DNA from: Rhizobium album
GTDB lineage: Bacteria; Pseudomonadota; Alphaproteobacteria; Rhizobiales; Rhizobiaceae
Assembly (NCBI RefSeq): GCF_003122325.1
Contig: NZ_QFBC01000009.1
Location: 1 to 64,000, forward strand
Direction: 5' to 3'
DNA length: 64,000 bases
Shown here in pieces: positions 62,185 through 64,000 of this stretch (its first letter is position 1; each line of letters starts with the position of its first letter). Under the pieces are notes generated by a model. It did not search any database, had not been told where the DNA came from, and saw nothing but the letters and a program-made list of their open reading frames with translations. The position numbers and the translations under genes are program-made.

Positions 62185-64000
62185 CTAAAGCGCAGTGCCG
62201 ACCTTCAGCCCCTCATAAACCGCCTCCTCCGCGGTCCGTGGCGCCATGCTGTCGCCGATGATGTGGACGTCCCGTCCCTGCTCGATCAGCCGGGCACTGA
62301 GGCCGTCGACCGGCTCGTGCCCGAGACAGAGTACCAGCGTATCGATATTTTCATACAGGATCGGCTGCTCGCTGACGGAATGCTGCATGTACACCGTACC
62401 GCTGTCGCAACCGTAGAGACGGGCATAAGGGGTGACGCGCACGCCCGATTTGTACAGCTCGGCGGCAAGGTTGTCGCGCACGTAAAGCGGCAGCAGCTCG
62501 CCCGGATGCGTGCCGTTGACGGCAAGCTCGACGCTGCAGCCGTCATTGACCAGCATCTCGGCAATGCCCGGCCCGATCCAGTCGCAACGCCAGTCGGCAA
62601 CCACCACGCGGGTGCCGGTCTTGACCTCTTTCCGGATCACCTGCCAGGCATCGACGACCTGAACGCTGCCATCGTCCGGCATCTCCGGCAGGAACGGTTT
62701 TGCGCCGGTGGCGATCACCACCGCATCGGGATTTTCCGCCTCCACCAGCGCCTGGTCGACGCGCACGCCCTTGAACACCCGGACCTGCGCCAGTTCGAGT
62801 TCCCGCGAAAGATTGGTGACGATGCCGCCGAACTCCGCCCGGCGCGGCAATTGCTGCGCCAGCAGCGCCTGGCCGCCCAGATGCTGGGAGGCCTCGTACA
62901 ACGAGACCTGGTGCCCGCGTGCCGCGGCAATCGCCGCCGCCTTCATGCCCGCCGGGCCACCGCCGACCACCATCACCTTTTTTGGTCGAACCGCCGGCTT
63001 CAGCGTGCCGAACTTGAGTTCGCGCCCGGTTTCCGGATGCTGGATGCAGGAGATCGGAAAACCACGGTGGAAATGGCCGATACAAGCCTGGTTGCAGGCA
63101 ATGCAGGCGCGGATGTCGTCGGTGCGGCCCGCTTCCGCCTTGGCCGGCATTTCGGGGTCGCAGATCAGCGCCCGCGTCATGCCGCAGACGTCGGCAGATC
63201 CTTCCGCCAGCAAGGCTTCCGCCTCGTGAGGCTGGTTGATGCGCCCGGCGACGAAGACCGGAATGCCGAGCGCCGTGCGGAACCGCGCCGCGTCCTGCGC
63301 CAGATAGGCATTTCGATAGGCCATCGGCGGCACGATATGGACAGCGCCGCCCAGCGACGCCGATGTCCCCGCCGTGACGTTGACATAGTCGAGATACGGT
63401 TCGAGCCCGCGACAGATCTCCAGGGCTTCGTCGATGCTCAGGCCGTGCTCGTCACGCTCTCCGGAGCTGATCCGCATGCCGATGACGAAATCCTCCGATG
63501 TCGCCACACGGATCGCCTTCAGCGTTTCGACGGCAAACAGCAGCCGCCCCTCGTCGGAGCCGCCATAATCGTCGGTCCGGCGGTTGACGCGCGGGTTGAA
63601 GAATTGTGCCGGCAGATAGCCGTGGCTCGCGACGAATTCCACGCCGTCGAGGCCGGCCTCGTGCATGCGCCGGGCCGCCGCGCTGTAGCCGGCGATGATC
63701 TCCCTGATCATGCGCGTGTCGAGCTGCCGCGGCATGACGCGAAAACGTTCGTTGGGCGATATGGATGGCGCGTAGGCGACCGTCAGCAGGCCGTCGCCGC
63801 CTTCCATGATCTCGCGGCCGGGGTGGAAGAGCTGCGAGAACACCATGCAGCCATGCGCGTGACAGGCATCGGCCAGCTTCCGGTAACCGTCGATGCAGTC
63901 GTCCTCGGTCGCCATCAGCATGTGCGATGTATAACGCGCCGTCTCGTGCACGCCGGCGACCTGGCTGACGATCAGCCCGACGCCGCCGCGGGCGCGGGCC
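62185..64000 (-). CDS. old-yellow-enzyme/FeS flavin oxidoreductase (FadH/TMADH-like), 5' truncated by window
   Basis: At least 605 residues; the reading frame is open to the right edge, so the true start is outside the window. The N-terminal part is an FMN TIM-barrel (MRMHEAGLDGVEFVASHGYL-type segment, FFNPRVNRRTDDYGGSDEGR), then a 4Fe-4S cysteine cluster C-x2-C-x3-C-x11-C (CIACNQACIGHF...SCIQHP), then an FAD/NAD domain (VMVVGGGPAGMKAAAIAAAR). This architecture is shared by 2,4-dienoyl-CoA reductase, trimethylamine dehydrogenase and the demethylases of dimethylglycine and stachydrine catabolism. Placed before a PotABCD-type importer, oxidation of a methylated amine is the most likely role, but this is inference. 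Confidence 0.85.
   Translation of the reverse strand, partial: ARARGGVGLIVSQVAGVHETARYTSHMLMATEDDCIDGYRKLADACHAHGCMVFSQLFHPGREIMEGGDGLLTVAYAPSISPNERFRVMPRQLDTRMIREIIAGYSAAARRMHEAGLDGVEFVASHGYLPAQFFNPRVNRRTDDYGGSDEGRLLFAVETLKAIRVATSEDFVIGMRISSGERDEHGLSIDEALEICRGLEPYLDYVNVTAGTSASLGGAVHIVPPMAYRNAYLAQDAARFRTALGIPVFVAGRINQPHEAEALLAEGSADVCGMTRALICDPEMPAKAEAGRTDDIRACIACNQACIGHFHRGFPISCIQHPETGRELKFGTLKPAVRPKKVMVVGGGPAGMKAAAIAAARGHQVSLYEASQHLGGQALLAQQLPRRAEFGGIVTNLSRELELAQVRVFKGVRVDQALVEAENPDAVVIATGAKPFLPEMPDDGSVQVVDAWQVIRKEVKTGTRVVVADWRCDWIGPGIAEMLVNDGCSVELAVNGTHPGELLPLYVRDNLAAELYKSGVRVTPYARLYGCDSGTVYMQHSVSEQPILYENIDTLVLCLGHEPVDGLSARLIEQGRDVHIIGDSMAPRTAEEAVYEGLKVGTAL

Noticed and set aside
1-64000. 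CRISPR arrays and tRNA or rRNA genes
   Set aside because: No regularly spaced repeats were seen, and I found no cloverleaf or rRNA signature by eye. A tRNA scan would be needed to exclude short tRNA remnants.

Overview
The window reads as a GC-rich alphaproteobacterial replicon, most likely from the Rhizobiaceae (Rhizobium, Sinorhizobium, Agrobacterium, Shinella and relatives). The evidence is the codon style, the Aap-type general amino-acid transporter proteins, an IS427-group IS5 relic, and the very high density of ABC importers and catabolic operons. Such density is typical of a rhizobial megaplasmid or second chromosome. No rRNA, tRNA, replication or core housekeeping genes are seen, so this is accessory, metabolic DNA.

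Region 1 (1-806) is a scar of mobile and broken genes: a serine-recombinase fragment with an internal stop, an IS630-type transposase start fused to a truncated DUF442 gene, and the tail of a small membrane protein. Region 2 (807-32997) is a large organosulfur-scavenging island. It holds an MsuE-type FMN reductase, a frameshifted XRE-cupin regulator, ssuA-ssuC-ssuB with a 2-oxoglutarate dioxygenase, ssuD, an Aap-like amino-acid importer without an ATPase, a Tat-exported NrtA/SsuA-type importer with a small cysteine-bearing membrane protein and a MetY-type sulfhydrylase, metN-metI-metQ, a ribose-type importer, four DszC/SfnB-like flavoproteins, two DszA/NtaA-like FMN monooxygenases and one FAD/NAD(P) protein. 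These genes would take up sulfonates, sulfones and other organosulfur compounds, release sulfite or sulfide, and fix it into homocysteine or methionine. Eight short AT-rich elements built on one 15-bp dyad, CTAT-N7-ATAG, lie in front of nearly all of these transcription units and point to a single regulon.

Region 3 (33040-50944) starts with a broken IS5-family copy and holds a dipeptide-type importer, an amidase, an acetylpolyamine amidohydrolase-like deacetylase, a DadA-like FAD oxidase, a TetR repressor, and an operon of aminotransferase, aldehyde dehydrogenase, acyl-CoA synthetase, phytoene-desaturase-like flavoprotein and amidohydrolase. It looks like a catabolic island for an acylated amine or polyamine. 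Two nearly identical 18-bp dyads, one at each outer promoter, are the probable TetR operators. Region 4 (50945-52127) is a second scar without intact genes, including a chimeric frame with a piece of the ClpB middle domain.

Region 5 (52180-55539) encodes a dye-decolorizing peroxidase carrying a C-terminal encapsulin-targeting peptide, the encapsulin shell protein, a type II NADH dehydrogenase and a DUF2945 protein: an oxidative-stress nanocompartment operon. Region 6 (55612-64000) encodes a chemoreceptor and a PotABCD-type importer downstream of an old-yellow-enzyme/FeS oxidoreductase that runs off the right edge, probably for uptake and oxidation of a methylated amine or similar compound.
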